Assembly: GCA_966250325.1 (NCBI GenBank) | Contig: CBINGY010000012.1 | Location: forward strand, 1-64,000 | Direction: 5' to 3' | DNA length: 64,000 nucleotides | Source: Jiulongibacter sp966250325 | GTDB taxonomy: Bacteria > Bacteroidota > Bacteroidia > Cytophagales > Spirosomataceae | Shown: in pieces, positions 1 to 9,849 of the stretch | Layout: each line of letters begins with the position of its first letter | Numbering within the stretch: position 1 is the first letter of the stretch | Made by a program: the position numbers and the translations under genes | Notes under the pieces: model-generated | Seen by the model: only the letters and a program-made list of their open reading frames with translations | Database searches by the model: none | What the model was told of the DNA's origin: nothing

Positions 1-2
1 AT

Positions 3-479
3 ATCCGTTACAATTCAAAAATTGCCCTTTCTGAAAAATCAGTTGGTTACCGGAATGTGGCCTTATGTAACTTCATAAAATCCTTTGGAAATCTGGAGAA
101 TGAACCTGAGCAGGTGCTGGATTTCTATTTTGATCTCTGCTCTCTGGAATGCAGTTGCCAATCACTTTCAAATCTTTTCCTGTTTCTGGCAAACAATGGC
201 CGGGCTCTGCATAGCCGTGAACAAATTCTTTCTAAAAGCCAGGCAAAACGTATCAATGCGATCATGCAGACCTGTGGATTTTACGATGAGAGCGGGGAAT
301 TTGCCTTCAAAGTAGGCTTACCTGGAAAAAGTGGCGTAGGAGGTGGAATTGTTGCCGTACATCCGGGCCAATATAGCATTGCCATCTGGAGCCCCGGACT
401 CAATACAAAGGGGAATTCTTGGAAAGGGATTCAGTTTCTGGAAGCCTTCACAACGGAAACAGAACAATCCATTTTCTGA
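3..479 (+). CDS. glsA: Glutaminase (beta-lactamase-like fold), C-terminal part
   Basis: The gene is cut by the left edge; its reading frame is open from base 3 and about 158 C-terminal residues are present. The family hydrolyses glutamine to glutamate and ammonia in the cytoplasm. The stretch RNVALCNFIKSFG, the paired-cysteine stretch SLECSCQSLSNL and, near the end, GLPGKSGVGGGIVAVHPGQ followed by SPGLNTKGNSW match the serine-dependent glutaminase A family; the catalytic Ser-Lys region lies off the window. No start can be assigned. The neighbour downstream, an OsmC peroxidase gene, follows after 75 bases on the same strand and need not be functionally linked. Confidence 0.9.
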   Translation: MRYNSKIALSEKSVGYRNVALCNFIKSFGNLENEPEQVLDFYFDLCSLECSCQSLSNLFLFLANNGRALHSREQILSKSQAKRINAIMQTCGFYDESGEFAFKVGLPGKSGVGGGIVAVHPGQYSIAIWSPGLNTKGNSWKGIQFLEAFTTETEQSIF

Positions 480-554
480 TTTAGTCTTGTCACAAAGTAC
501 TATTCAATAAACCCTCTTTACCGATTTTCGTATATACTTAAAAAGAAAAATTAT

Positions 555-971
555 ATGAAGTTTATACGCAAATCAAGTGCCGTTTGGCAGGGAACAGGAA
601 AAGACGGGTCTGGAACACTAAGCACGCAGAGCACGGTTCTGAATGACACACCTTATTCTTACAAAACCCGGTTTGAGGAAGGAATTGGGACAAATCCCGA
701 AGAGCTGATAGGTGCCGCTCATGCAGGTTGTTTTACGATGCAATTAAGTTTTTTGATCAGCGAGACAGGCCATACACCTACCCGGCTTCAAACCGATGCA
801 AGGGTGTTTTTTGAAGACGGCTCCGTGACTAAAATAGAGTTAATGCTGCATGGCGAAGTACCAGACCTAAGTGCTGATGAATTTCAAACTTTGGCCGAGA
901 AAGCCAAGGAAATTTGCCCCATATCCAAATTATTGAATTGTGAGATTGACCTGAAAGTCAATTTCAGCTGA
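555..971 (+). CDS. OsmC/Ohr family peroxiredoxin
   Basis: This 138-residue protein has the usual length and both redox cysteines of the OsmC family: Cys59 in GAAHAGCFTMQLS and Cys121 in ICPISKLLN. The N-terminal part, with WQGTGKDGSG and GTNPEELIGAAHAG, is the classic OsmC (rather than Ohr) pattern. Such proteins are cytoplasmic dimers that reduce organic hydroperoxides with thiol cofactors. The ATG at 555 follows an A-rich leader and is the only reasonable start. It stands between the glutaminase gene and a convergent peptidase gene, separated from the latter by a 9-base-pair hairpin. The exact peroxide substrate is not deducible. Confidence 0.92.
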   Translation: MKFIRKSSAVWQGTGKDGSGTLSTQSTVLNDTPYSYKTRFEEGIGTNPEELIGAAHAGCFTMQLSFLISETGHTPTRLQTDARVFFEDGSVTKIELMLHGEVPDLSADEFQTLAEKAKEICPISKLLNCEIDLKVNFS

Positions 972-981
972 TTGTACTAGA

Positions 982-1006
982 AATGCCTCCATTAAAAGGA
1001 GGCATT
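982..1006. terminator. Hairpin between convergent genes
   Basis: AATGCCTCC and GGAGGCATT form a perfect 9-pair stem with a 7-base loop between the stop codons of the osmC-like gene and the convergent M61 gene. There is no good U-tract on either side, so termination in both directions is inferred from position and stem strength. Confidence 0.55.
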
Positions 1007-1013
1007 CTGCTCA

Positions 1014-2540
1014 TTACTTATCCAAATTTTTGCTCCAGACCTCAAAAAGCATTTTCTCTTTATCGGTAGGGTTCACCATTTTGGTAATTCTGGGTTGCCC
1101 GCCGGCTACTTCGTACTTCAAACCGATTTTCTCCAGAAACTCGGCATGAGGAAATGGAGTAGCGTGTATAATATATTTATCTATGTACTCACCTACTTCA
1201 GGATAGGTCATAGCTGTAAGTTCATGGAAGAAATCCTTTTCTGAAAAAGGTTTCCCTTTCCCATATTTTTGTACAAGTTCAAGTAATACCTCTCTGTAAC
1301 CTCTTTCTCCATTGGATAGATCCAGAAGCAAAATATCCAGATAACCCGCCGCCAGAGAACCGCGGTAATAAATATTCCCGTATTGCTTGGCTCCATCACC
1401 TCCGTCAAACGACTTTTCAGCAATTTTGGCCAGACTCCAGGAAGTATCAAAATACCTCTCACTAACCAGAATTTTCTGAATTAGTGCATTTTTAAGATAT
1501 TGATCCAAACTGACCACCCCACCCCGGTATAAAAGAATATTGCTGGCCCATTCGGTAGTTCCTTCATAAAGCCATAAATGCTGAGACGGAGTGGGCTTTA
1601 CGAAATTGAATGACTCTATAATTTCAGAATGAATATTCAGAGGCGTCACAATATGAAAGAATTCATGCGAGGCAATATCAGTCACCTGCTCCAGGTATTT
1701 TTCAGTAGGCTCTTCCTCCCCCATTACATACTCTGAACTGTAGGAATGCTCCCAGGCTCCGGTTACCCCGTCAGGATTTTGTATGAAATAATAGAGGAAC
1801 GTATATTTATCTACCGGTAATTTGACCAAAAACTTTCTGGATGCCTCAAGCATATCCTTCATATGCTCCAAAAGCATTTCTGAAGTGATTTTCCCGTTAC
1901 CCGCATATGTGAAGATTCTTACAGGAGTCTGATCTACCTGCGTTTCTGCAAAAGTTAATTTTCCTGTGAGCACAGGCGAGTCCACTGCATGGTCAAAACT
2001 TTCAGCTCGGAGGTAACCTTCATCTTCACTCAGAGCAGATCCGAGCTGCCAGTCAGCAGGTCTTATTACCTTGATTTTCAGAGGATCTTTCTGCTGTCCG
2101 TCAAAAAATCCAAGTACGGTATGCATATTAATAAGAACATGATCCTTTTCAATGCTACTTCCACACATCAGGTAAACCGGAAACTCCTGTACCTTGGTAT
2201 CAAAAGTTTCAGCCACTTTATACGAGATTCGGTCTGCTTTATGGGCTTTTGCAATCTCATATTGATTAGGAGCATGATAGGTAACTTTAAGGAGCTTTCC
2301 TTTCTTATCAAATACCTTAAAGTCACTTATGAAACGACCAATATTTTGCGTCTGATAGGTACCAGGGGCCGTTGCGGCAAACTGATAAATCAAATTTCCT
2401 TTTGCAGGTGTAAAGGGAATATCAGCTTCCACCAGAAACGCATCCGGATTGGCCGTAACGTCAATTTGGTAAGCCATCTCTTTTTGAGCAAATAGAGCTA
2501 GAGATGGAAAAAGGAGCAAAAAGCTCAATAGTTTTCTCAT
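1014..2540 (-). CDS. M61-family metallopeptidase (glycyl aminopeptidase-like)
   Basis: The 508-residue product starts with a cleavable signal peptide (MRKLLSFLLLFPSLALFAQ) and is probably periplasmic or secreted. It carries the zinc motif HEFFH at residues 292-296 followed by LYEGTTEW about 30 residues later, the arrangement of M61 (gluzincin) peptidases. An N-terminal beta-domain (about residues 25-200) precedes the catalytic domain, as in M61. The C-terminal PDZ domain of many relatives is not evident; the protein ends soon after the helical region. A TATCTTTG element on the minus strand (2596-2603) could be its -7 promoter box, lying inside the divergent neighbour. Substrate unknown. Confidence 0.82.
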   Translation of the reverse strand: MRKLLSFLLLFPSLALFAQKEMAYQIDVTANPDAFLVEADIPFTPAKGNLIYQFAATAPGTYQTQNIGRFISDFKVFDKKGKLLKVTYHAPNQYEIAKAHKADRISYKVAETFDTKVQEFPVYLMCGSSIEKDHVLINMHTVLGFFDGQQKDPLKIKVIRPADWQLGSALSEDEGYLRAESFDHAVDSPVLTGKLTFAETQVDQTPVRIFTYAGNGKITSEMLLEHMKDMLEASRKFLVKLPVDKYTFLYYFIQNPDGVTGAWEHSYSSEYVMGEEEPTEKYLEQVTDIASHEFFHIVTPLNIHSEIIESFNFVKPTPSQHLWLYEGTTEWASNILLYRGGVVSLDQYLKNALIQKILVSERYFDTSWSLAKIAEKSFDGGDGAKQYGNIYYRGSLAAGYLDILLLDLSNGERGYREVLLELVQKYGKGKPFSEKDFFHELTAMTYPEVGEYIDKYIIHATPFPHAEFLEKIGLKYEVAGGQPRITKMVNPTDKEKMLFEVWSKNLDK

Positions 2541-2582
2541 TTGTTGGGTATTACGTTTGATGATGTTAGTTTTGAAACACCT

Positions 2583-4862
2583 ATGATTAAAGTCGCAAAG
2601 ATAGTGTTTATCAATACTTTCAAAGTTCTCCTTCCACTTATTCTTATACTCGGAGCATGTAAAAAACCGGGTTCACTAAGTACCGATCTGGCCGGCTTAC
2701 CATTCATAGAAGGTTCGGAAACCTACTTGTCTTCTCCATATGTAACAGCTGGGGACAGACTCTATATGGTGGGCTACCAGAATGGCTCTTTCCCAGATTT
2801 AGGATGGCATATTGAGGGCGAAATGGGCGGCGTATGGATGCACCCCATTAAACTTCTCGATGGTTTTGATTTCACCCTTCGTTCGGGGAAAGACTCTATC
2901 CGATTGAATAATGCGGTAAAATTCATTAACTATCCGGTAGGAAACAGCCACATTTTTCAGGAAAAAGACTTGTTGATAACTCGTTTTCAATTTGTTCCGG
3001 ATGCAAGCCCCGCTGTCGTAGTGAAGTATGAAATAGAAAATACCTCTTCAGAAACCAGAACCTTTGATGTGGAATTTCAACCCAACTTTGACCTTCGGCC
3101 CACCTGGCTGGGCGACAGCACAGGAATGAAGAATGATAAAGACACCCTGGTAACGCAAAAGGGTGGACTGCTCGCTAAAGATCTTTCCAATCAGTGGTAC
3201 TCTTTCGTAAAGTCATATGAATTACAGCCTTATCTGTCAAAAAGTATCCGAAACAAACTTAAGCTTACACCTGGCGAAAAGAAGACATTGAGTATTGTAA
3301 TCAGTGGCTCCACCAGTTCGCCATCTGATGCTATAGAGATTGCTGAAACGGTTATGGCCCAAACCGGCCCATTATTAAAAAGTAAAATTTCCCGTTTGCA
3401 GGATGTAGCCCATAACACCGTACTCGAGTCACCAGACAGTCTTTTGAATCAAACTTTTAAATGGCTCAAATACAACACCGACTGGCTGGTAAGGGATGTT
3501 CCGGGCATAGGTCGCGGTATTTCTGCAGGAATACCCGACTACCCCTGGTGGTTTGGTGTGGACAGTGAATATGCGTTGAAAGGTATTCTGGCTACTGGCA
3601 ATAAGGAAATTGTCTATGAAACCATTGACCTTATCACCCGATTGAGCGAAAAAGCAAATGGTAACGGCCGCATTATCCATGAAGTATCTACGAATGGATT
3701 TGTATTTAACAAAGGAAATATCAATGAAACACCCCAATATGTAAGTCTGATAAGGTTTGTGTACGACTGGACCGGTGACCTTCAATTTCTTAAAAAATAC
3801 TATCCCTATTGTAAAAAAGGGCTTACCTGGGTTTCAGAAACTCAGGATGCAGATCAGAATCTGATTCCGGAAGGTTTTGGAATGATGGAAATTCACGGAC
3901 TTAATTCCGAAATGATCGACGTAGCCAGCTATACGGCAAAAGCCTACAGCGATATGTCTGAAATGGCACTTATTCTGGGGGAAGAAGAGTATTCCAAAGA
4001 ATGTAATACCCGGTTTGAAACCTTGAAGAAAAGAATCAATGATGATTTTTGGGTACCCGAGTATAATTCATACGCAGACTTCATCGGAACACCCGGGCAG
4101 GCACGAGAACTTTTGAAGAGTGCCAAAGAAAGAGCAACCGAATTAAATAAACCATGGGCCATCACTGAATTGCTGGAAACAGAAAAGAGAATAAAGGGAA
4201 ATGATAAAAAAGGGTTTGTAATTTATCATAATTGGGTGGTCAATACACCCATGGAAATGAAGCTGGCTCCGGAAGACAAAGCGATTTCGGCTTTAAAGAC
4301 GGCTGAGAAATTTACCAATCCGTATGGTATGTTTGTAACCGGCATTGACCGGGATGAGACCGATGGTACCAACGAAGGCACAGCCCGGAAGAAAATCTTC
4401 TCCTACGTGGGTGCGGTAATGACCCTCCCTACCGGGGTACAAGCCATCGCTGAGAACAATTATGGAAGACCCGATGCTGCCCTTTCATACCTAAAAAAAA
4501 TGTGTAAAAGCTTCAGTTATGCACTTCCGGGATCCATGTATGAAGTATCGCCCGACTTCGGAATGATGACTCAGGCCTGGAATATGTATGCATTTGGTAT
4601 ACCGGTAATCACTCAATTTTTTGGCATTCAGCCTGAAGGCAGGGAAAAGGTTATTTATCTCAATCCTGTTTTCCCGAAATCCTGGCCCTCGGCATCGCTA
4701 AGTAATGTAAGAGTGGGCGACCAGACTTTTGACATTGTTATAAAAAAGGACGAAGACGGCTTAATTGTGAAAGTAAAAACTTCAAACAATGGCTGGAAAT
4801 TTGCGTTAGATAATAATCAAACTACTGTTAAAGAACTCTGGGTCAATGATCAAAAAATCTGA
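2583..4862 (+). CDS. Lipoprotein glycan hydrolase, debranching-enzyme-like (alpha/alpha)6 barrel
   Basis: From the ATG at 2583 the product has 759 residues, with a lipoprotein signal ending LILGAC (Cys26). A further upstream in-frame TTG at 2541 would hide this signal and is not preferred. The N-terminal half is beta-rich; from about residue 300 the sequence NTDWLVRDVPGIGRG and YPWWFGVDSEYALKGILATG resembles the catalytic barrel of amylo-alpha-1,6-glucosidase/MGH1-type hydrolases, including acidic residues typical of such sites. It probably acts on an oligosaccharide in the periplasm or at the outer membrane. Its end overlaps the next gene by 17 bases, indicating cotranscription. Exact substrate and GH family are not determined. 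Confidence 0.7.
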   Translation: MIKVAKIVFINTFKVLLPLILILGACKKPGSLSTDLAGLPFIEGSETYLSSPYVTAGDRLYMVGYQNGSFPDLGWHIEGEMGGVWMHPIKLLDGFDFTLRSGKDSIRLNNAVKFINYPVGNSHIFQEKDLLITRFQFVPDASPAVVVKYEIENTSSETRTFDVEFQPNFDLRPTWLGDSTGMKNDKDTLVTQKGGLLAKDLSNQWYSFVKSYELQPYLSKSIRNKLKLTPGEKKTLSIVISGSTSSPSDAIEIAETVMAQTGPLLKSKISRLQDVAHNTVLESPDSLLNQTFKWLKYNTDWLVRDVPGIGRGISAGIPDYPWWFGVDSEYALKGILATGNKEIVYETIDLITRLSEKANGNGRIIHEVSTNGFVFNKGNINETPQYVSLIRFVYDWTGDLQFLKKYYPYCKKGLTWVSETQDADQNLIPEGFGMMEIHGLNSEMIDVASYTAKAYSDMSEMALILGEEEYSKECNTRFETLKKRINDDFWVPEYNSYADFIGTPGQARELLKSAKERATELNKPWAITELLETEKRIKGNDKKGFVIYHNWVVNTPMEMKLAPEDKAISALKTAEKFTNPYGMFVTGIDRDETDGTNEGTARKKIFSYVGAVMTLPTGVQAIAENNYGRPDAALSYLKKMCKSFSYALPGSMYEVSPDFGMMTQAWNMYAFGIPVITQFFGIQPEGREKVIYLNPVFPKSWPSASLSNVRVGDQTFDIVIKKDEDGLIVKVKTSNNGWKFALDNNQTTVKELWVNDQKI

Positions 4863-6105
4863 CAAATTCATTCTGATTTGTATCCTTCTACTTCTGGCCT
4901 CAACCCGTTCTGTAGCCACAGAAATATTCCTGGCGGAGTCAACAGACCCCTACCTGCTTGCGAGTTTTTCAAAAGAAGATAAACTCAGAGAAATGCTGGC
5001 CATAGAAATCCAGATGAAGTTTTCGGAAGAATTTACCCGGGCTTTTGAGGAAGACTTCGATATCGAGAAACAATACCTTGCACTTAGGTCCACTCCGGCA
5101 GATGTCTGGGAAATGGGTCTGTATGAAAAAAGAAGAAAGCACCTTGAGTTTCTTGCAGCTTATCCGGAAAAATCAGCATTCAGTCCCGAATTCATGGAGC
5201 TGGTAAGAAATCAGATTAATTTTCATTATTGGCATTTGCTATTAGCATACCCTATTTTACGAAGCAATGACAATACAGAATCAAGAACCGTCACCTCATT
5301 ACCTTTGGTCATGACAGAAGCTTTGAATCCGGCCCGATTCAATCAACCCGAGCGTCTTATTTCAAAAAGTTACCGGGCTTTTCTTCCCTATTTTGTCACC
5401 TATTTCAATTCCAAAGAGCATAAATTCGAGAAATATACAGCAGGAGTACAGAGTGTCACAGACAAAGTCACTTTCGCACAAAAAAACCTTACAGGAGAAG
5501 TACTGGATTATACCCTTACCCAGATTCTGGGTCAATACCATACCATGTTAACTACTGAGACCTTCCGCTTCTGGACCGGTCAGATCGCTTGTAAGAATCT
5601 ACGTAAACTTTTGACAGAAAGCTATGCCGCAAAAGTAACCGAGGCTGAACTAGCCCGGGAGCTTGCCATACAGGAAGCCAAAAAAGAATCAAATACCTCA
5701 TCCTCAGTTAATCTTATAGATTTGAACGACAGAGAGTTTTCTCTGGACAAATACCTCGGCAAAGTGGTGTATATTGATTTCTGGGCCAGCTGGTGTGGCC
5801 CGTGCCGGGCAGAGTTTCCCAATTCCAGAAAAATCCATGAGACCCTTACAGACAAGCAGAAAAATGAAATTGTTTTTCTTTTTATCTCAATTGACGAGAA
5901 TCTGGGTAAATGGAAAGAAGCAGTTGAAAAACTTGGGTTGAAAGACTTCGGGGAAAACGGGCATAGTTTTGAAATTGCCGGTAAATTTCAGATCCGAACC
6001 ATTCCCCGCTACATGATACTCGATAAAAGCGGCAAAATAGTACAATCTGACGCCCCAAGACCTGGAAATCCGGAAACTTTGAATATGCTGCTGGAGTTAT
6101 TATAG
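4846..6105 (+). CDS. TlpA-like thiol-disulfide oxidoreductase with N-terminal extension
   Basis: The 419-residue protein has a signal peptide (residues 1-24, ending TRSVA), a long helical region of about 250 residues without recognised family, then a C-terminal thioredoxin fold of the TlpA/ResA type with WASWCGPC at residues 313-320 and the cis-proline segment IRTIPRYM. The layout matches the many large periplasmic thioredoxin-like proteins of Bacteroidota. It probably reduces or rearranges disulfides in exported proteins. The start overlaps the preceding hydrolase gene by 17 bases. A link between the two is suggested only by this coupling. Confidence 0.85.
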   Translation: MIKKSDKFILICILLLLASTRSVATEIFLAESTDPYLLASFSKEDKLREMLAIEIQMKFSEEFTRAFEEDFDIEKQYLALRSTPADVWEMGLYEKRRKHLEFLAAYPEKSAFSPEFMELVRNQINFHYWHLLLAYPILRSNDNTESRTVTSLPLVMTEALNPARFNQPERLISKSYRAFLPYFVTYFNSKEHKFEKYTAGVQSVTDKVTFAQKNLTGEVLDYTLTQILGQYHTMLTTETFRFWTGQIACKNLRKLLTESYAAKVTEAELARELAIQEAKKESNTSSSVNLIDLNDREFSLDKYLGKVVYIDFWASWCGPCRAEFPNSRKIHETLTDKQKNEIVFLFISIDENLGKWKEAVEKLGLKDFGENGHSFEIAGKFQIRTIPRYMILDKSGKIVQSDAPRPGNPETLNMLLELL

Positions 6106-6153
6106 GAAATGGAATTGATCCATTAATTTTACCTTTCAATTTAGAAAAGTGGC

Positions 6154-6393
6154 ATGTTTAAGATCATATTAATTGTTGTCCTGATTATAGCTTTTGTACC
6201 CACAGTAAGAAAATTCCTTTTCTGGCTGGTGGTGGGCAGGTCTATGGTCAATGAGCAGAAAAAGTATAATCAGACTCAAAATACCAACCAGAGAAGACAA
6301 GACGGTGAGGTGAGAGTAGATTATGTCCCAAAAGATGCCAAAGGCCACGATTACAAAGGAGGCGAATACATAGATTACGAAGAAGTAGATTAA
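6154..6393 (+). CDS. DUF4834-type small membrane protein
   Basis: This 79-residue protein has one N-terminal membrane helix (FKIILIVVLIIAFVPTVRKF) and a polar tail rich in Gln, Asn and Asp that ends with GGEYIDYEEVD. That pattern, with the acidic YxDYEE end, fits the DUF4834 family of Bacteroidota, whose function is unknown. It lies 48 bases after the thioredoxin-like gene and 21 bases before the DoxX gene, so the three may be transcribed together. Confidence 0.75.
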   Translation: MFKIILIVVLIIAFVPTVRKFLFWLVVGRSMVNEQKKYNQTQNTNQRRQDGEVRVDYVPKDAKGHDYKGGEYIDYEEVD

Positions 6394-6414
6394 GTTCTAT
6401 ATCCCTACAAATTA

Positions 6415-6837
6415 ATGTTCAGAAATTTCTTTAAGGTAACCGCGTTACCCCCCTACGTTGACTTTGCGGTTTTAATTCTTCGAGTTGGCACAGCAGCCTT
6501 AATGATTCCCCATGGCTGGGGAAAGTTCCAACGAATGATGGACGGTGAATGGAGTTTTGCAGATCCACTGGGTGTAGGCGAAGTTCCCTCGCTCTTTCTT
6601 ACCATTTTTGCCGAGTTGGTCTGTTCAATACTGGTGGTAATCGGGCTTTTGACACGGCCGGCACTGGCTTTTCTGATTATCACCATGTTGGTTGTAGTTT
6701 TCAGAATTCACTGGAAAGACGGACTGGAAGAGATGGAACACGGGCTTTTGTTCCTTATTCCTTTCATTTCATTGTTTATCTGGGGGCCAGGCCGTTACTC
6801 CTTAGACTACTCCATTTTTGGTAAAAAGAAGCGTTAA
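6415..6837 (+). CDS. DoxX family membrane protein
   Basis: A 140-residue inner-membrane protein with four hydrophobic helices. The motifs RVGTAALMIPHGWGKF near the start, GLLTRPALAFLIITM in the middle and FLIPFISLFIWGPGRYSLD near the end are typical for DoxX. Family members are linked to quinone or thiol redox systems, but the role of this one is not known. Its stop codon abuts the stop codon of the convergent 957-residue gene with no spacer, so any terminator must lie within coding sequence. Confidence 0.88.
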   Translation: MFRNFFKVTALPPYVDFAVLILRVGTAALMIPHGWGKFQRMMDGEWSFADPLGVGEVPSLFLTIFAELVCSILVVIGLLTRPALAFLIITMLVVVFRIHWKDGLEEMEHGLLFLIPFISLFIWGPGRYSLDYSIFGKKKR

Positions 6838-9711
6838 TCACTCAGGAACCAGCTCAATTCCGTTTAAGGTAATCGACACCTGATTTTCTTTTGCTGCAGG
6901 ACTATTCATAACGATGTAAAGATCGTGAATACCCTTTGTGGTATCTGTAAGGTCAAGTTCAATGACCTGAGATTTTCCAAGGAAATACTCGGCCTCTGAG
7001 CGGCTCATACGATAGGCTTGTTCCTGATAAATCTTTCGTTTCATATCCTTACCCACGTTTTCTGCTTCTTCGCGTACATCCACACTTTTTATCTCAGCCG
7101 ATGCCAGAAGTTCCCCCTCAGGAGAGTCCATTCTTATTTCTACGGTACCCAGAGCACTTCCCGTACGGGTGGTGGCCTGTAGCAGCAACTCGAGACGCTT
7201 TATACCCGTCAGATCTATATCTCTGAACCCCAAATGGGAGTTTTTGCCAAAAAACTGGAGGATAAATGTAGGTGTGTCCACATTTTCGGTATTGTACTTG
7301 ATTTCAGCATCCCTGGGAATTAGAAAAGGATACTTCAACAACCTTATATTTTCCGTGGTAATTGCAGGTACTTTCCTGGCACCTTTATCTGTGTAGGAAG
7401 ACCTCAGCACGTAGGAGCCAAATCCAGTTTCTCCTGAAGGAACCGAAGTGGTAAAAGAACCGGATATGGGTTTCGAAACATCCTCAAGAGGATCCATACC
7501 AAGGCTCATAATATAGCGAACCATTGATCTGGCACTTTGCTCACTCAATTGAGGATGGGCAGCCATGGCGTGATCACCCCATACTCCGGCCCCACCCTCA
7601 ATCACTTTGGCTGCCAGTTTTTCAATCATATGACTCATGCCTTTGTACCTCTCAGCTATTTCATGGTAAGAGGGGCCGATAGATCGATCCTTAACCAAAT
7701 GACATGACCCGCAATCACTTTGAGAAATCAATTTGAATCCTGTATTAAAACGGGCTCTTGAATCGGTGGTAGCGTAATTAGAGCTTATTTCCACCGGATC
7801 AAAACTCTCCGGCATATAATCGATGTTCACCGAAACCTCCGATGGTTCTATTTCCGAAAAATCCATATTCCCATCTTCTTCGTCACGCACCAGTACCTCG
7901 TATTCCACTTTCTTATCGGGAAAGTAAAACGTCTGGTTTCCTTTATTAATCGCAATTTCAATTTCAGGCGAGGTATTACCGGCCTTTATTTCAACATTTG
8001 AAGTGGTTACCGCTCCATATGGATCACTCACCTCCAGTTCAACCTCGTAAACACCGGGCTTTAAAAAATCAAAGGTCAACACATCCGAAACGCCCTTGGA
8101 AGAAGAAATCACTTTTTTCCCGGATTTTACTTTCCAGTTAAACAGAAGATCATGTGCATCAGGATCGTAACACTTCGATGCATCAAAATTGACTTTCAGC
8201 GGCACTTGTCCGTTTACCTTATCAGCCATTAATGAAACCACCGGAGGGCGGTTGCCTGAATTATATTCAATCTTAAACAGTCCGCTATTAGAGGCGGCCC
8301 CAAACCAGTTGGTGCCGTATTTCAGAAAATACAGGTCACCATCAGGGCCAAATTCCATATCAATAAGGCTACTGAAATTCTCTTTGGGTAAAAATCGCTC
8401 CATCGACTGGTAATCCGAATTTTGGTCCATAGTCACGGCCATAATCCAACCCCTCATAAAATCAGCAATGAATAATTTGCCCTCGTAGTAGTTTGGCCAC
8501 AGTCTCTCCGGACTTTCATAATCGGAAGCATGAAAAATAGCTACACCAGTGGCACTCCTTCCTGAAACTCCCAGTTCAGGAAATTCCTTCGATACATCAT
8601 ACGGATACCAGATAAATGCCGGGGTGGGTGGAGGTAGTTTCTTAAGACCAGTGTTATTGGGCGAATCATTTACCGGGCCATCCAGAGAAAAAAACTCCTT
8701 GTTCTGCTGAGTTGCAAAATCCACATCGCGATAAGGTTCATTATTTCCTGCAAAAAAAGGCCAGCCAAAGAAACCAGCTTTTTTTGCCTGGTTAAACTCG
8801 TCGTATCCCGGAGGGCCAAGTTCAGAGGCGGCAGGTGCATCGGGCCCTACTTCACCCCAGTACAAATAGCCAGTTTGTGTATCAATAGCAGGCCGCCATG
8901 GATTTCTGGAGCCCATCGTGTAAATCTCGGGACGGGTCAATCCTCCATCTCCTGATGGTGGCGGATTCGATGCAGACCAGGACGGCTTTTTTCCATTAAT
9001 CAGGGGAGGTGGGCTGAATAGGTTCCCATCGGGTATTTCGTAAGTTCCGTCTGGCAGAGGTTTAATACGCAGAATAGACCCTCGAAGATCATTTGAATTG
9101 CCAGAACCACGCTGATCATCCCAGTTTTCTCTACCGGGACGTTCATCCAGAGAAGCTCCACCTTTCGGGCTTGCGTTGCTTGTATTATTCCCAACGGTTA
9201 AATAGAGATTCCCTTCGGGATCAAAGACCATACCGCCCCCGGTATGACAACACTCCTGCCTTTGGGTGGGAAAATCTAATAGAACTTTCTCAGAGCCCCC
9301 CACCAACTGATCATCTCTAAATTCCCAGCGGGTAAGCTGGTGCTTCGGAATTTCCGGGTGGGCATAGAAAATATATATCCAATGATTGGTAGCAAAATCA
9401 GGATCAGCAACAATTCCCATCAATCCCTCTTCAGCCTCCCTAACCCTCCCCTGGGCATTGATATATTTGGTATTGCAGGGTATTTCTGCCACAGTTATCA
9501 CTTCATCTTTTACGGGGTCATAGAGTTTTAAGGCACCTTTTCTCTCTACAAAAAGTACTTTTCCGCCAGGCAAAGTGGTGAGCTCCATGGGCTCGTCAAA
9601 ACCGGTTACCAGGGTGCGAATGGAAAAGCGGGATTCATCAGGTTTTTGTGAAAGAAGTGGTAAGCATAGAAAGAAAAAACAACAGCCGGCCAAAACGGTC
9701 AACTTATTCAT
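6838..9711 (-). CDS. PQQ-type sugar dehydrogenase / PKD / cytochrome c fusion
   Basis: The 957-residue secreted protein (signal peptide about 1-21) is modular. Residues about 25-480 form a glucose/sorbosone dehydrogenase beta-propeller, with ECCHTGGGMVF (His156), EGNLYLTVGNN and YTMGSRNPWRPAID. A PKD domain (about 490-590) follows, then a c-type cytochrome with one CGSCH haem site at about residue 666 and its distal methionine region MAAHPQLSEQSARSMVRYI. The last 180 residues look like a carbohydrate-binding beta-sandwich. Related Bacteroidota proteins occur beside ThuA genes. Electrons from sugar oxidation could pass directly to the attached haem. PQQ binding is inferred from family; no pqq genes are in view. 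Confidence 0.85.
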   Translation of the reverse strand: MNKLTVLAGCCFFFLCLPLLSQKPDESRFSIRTLVTGFDEPMELTTLPGGKVLFVERKGALKLYDPVKDEVITVAEIPCNTKYINAQGRVREAEEGLMGIVADPDFATNHWIYIFYAHPEIPKHQLTRWEFRDDQLVGGSEKVLLDFPTQRQECCHTGGGMVFDPEGNLYLTVGNNTSNASPKGGASLDERPGRENWDDQRGSGNSNDLRGSILRIKPLPDGTYEIPDGNLFSPPPLINGKKPSWSASNPPPSGDGGLTRPEIYTMGSRNPWRPAIDTQTGYLYWGEVGPDAPAASELGPPGYDEFNQAKKAGFFGWPFFAGNNEPYRDVDFATQQNKEFFSLDGPVNDSPNNTGLKKLPPPTPAFIWYPYDVSKEFPELGVSGRSATGVAIFHASDYESPERLWPNYYEGKLFIADFMRGWIMAVTMDQNSDYQSMERFLPKENFSSLIDMEFGPDGDLYFLKYGTNWFGAASNSGLFKIEYNSGNRPPVVSLMADKVNGQVPLKVNFDASKCYDPDAHDLLFNWKVKSGKKVISSSKGVSDVLTFDFLKPGVYEVELEVSDPYGAVTTSNVEIKAGNTSPEIEIAINKGNQTFYFPDKKVEYEVLVRDEEDGNMDFSEIEPSEVSVNIDYMPESFDPVEISSNYATTDSRARFNTGFKLISQSDCGSCHLVKDRSIGPSYHEIAERYKGMSHMIEKLAAKVIEGGAGVWGDHAMAAHPQLSEQSARSMVRYIMSLGMDPLEDVSKPISGSFTTSVPSGETGFGSYVLRSSYTDKGARKVPAITTENIRLLKYPFLIPRDAEIKYNTENVDTPTFILQFFGKNSHLGFRDIDLTGIKRLELLLQATTRTGSALGTVEIRMDSPEGELLASAEIKSVDVREEAENVGKDMKRKIYQEQAYRMSRSEAEYFLGKSQVIELDLTDTTKGIHDLYIVMNSPAAKENQVSITLNGIELVPE

Positions 9712-9849
9712 ATATTCAGGGTTGAGATCTGTGGAAATATAAGAAAGGTCGGGTTTACTGCCAATTAATTCTCGATTTCTTACAGAAAACAGGAGATGAA
9801 CCCGACCAGTTAAAAAATTGAATAAATTTAAAGCCTAAATAATACGAAG

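Noticed and set aside
1989..2495. 168-residue open frame opposite the M61 peptidase
   Set aside because: No motif, no plausible start region, and complete overlap with a gene that has clear family motifs.
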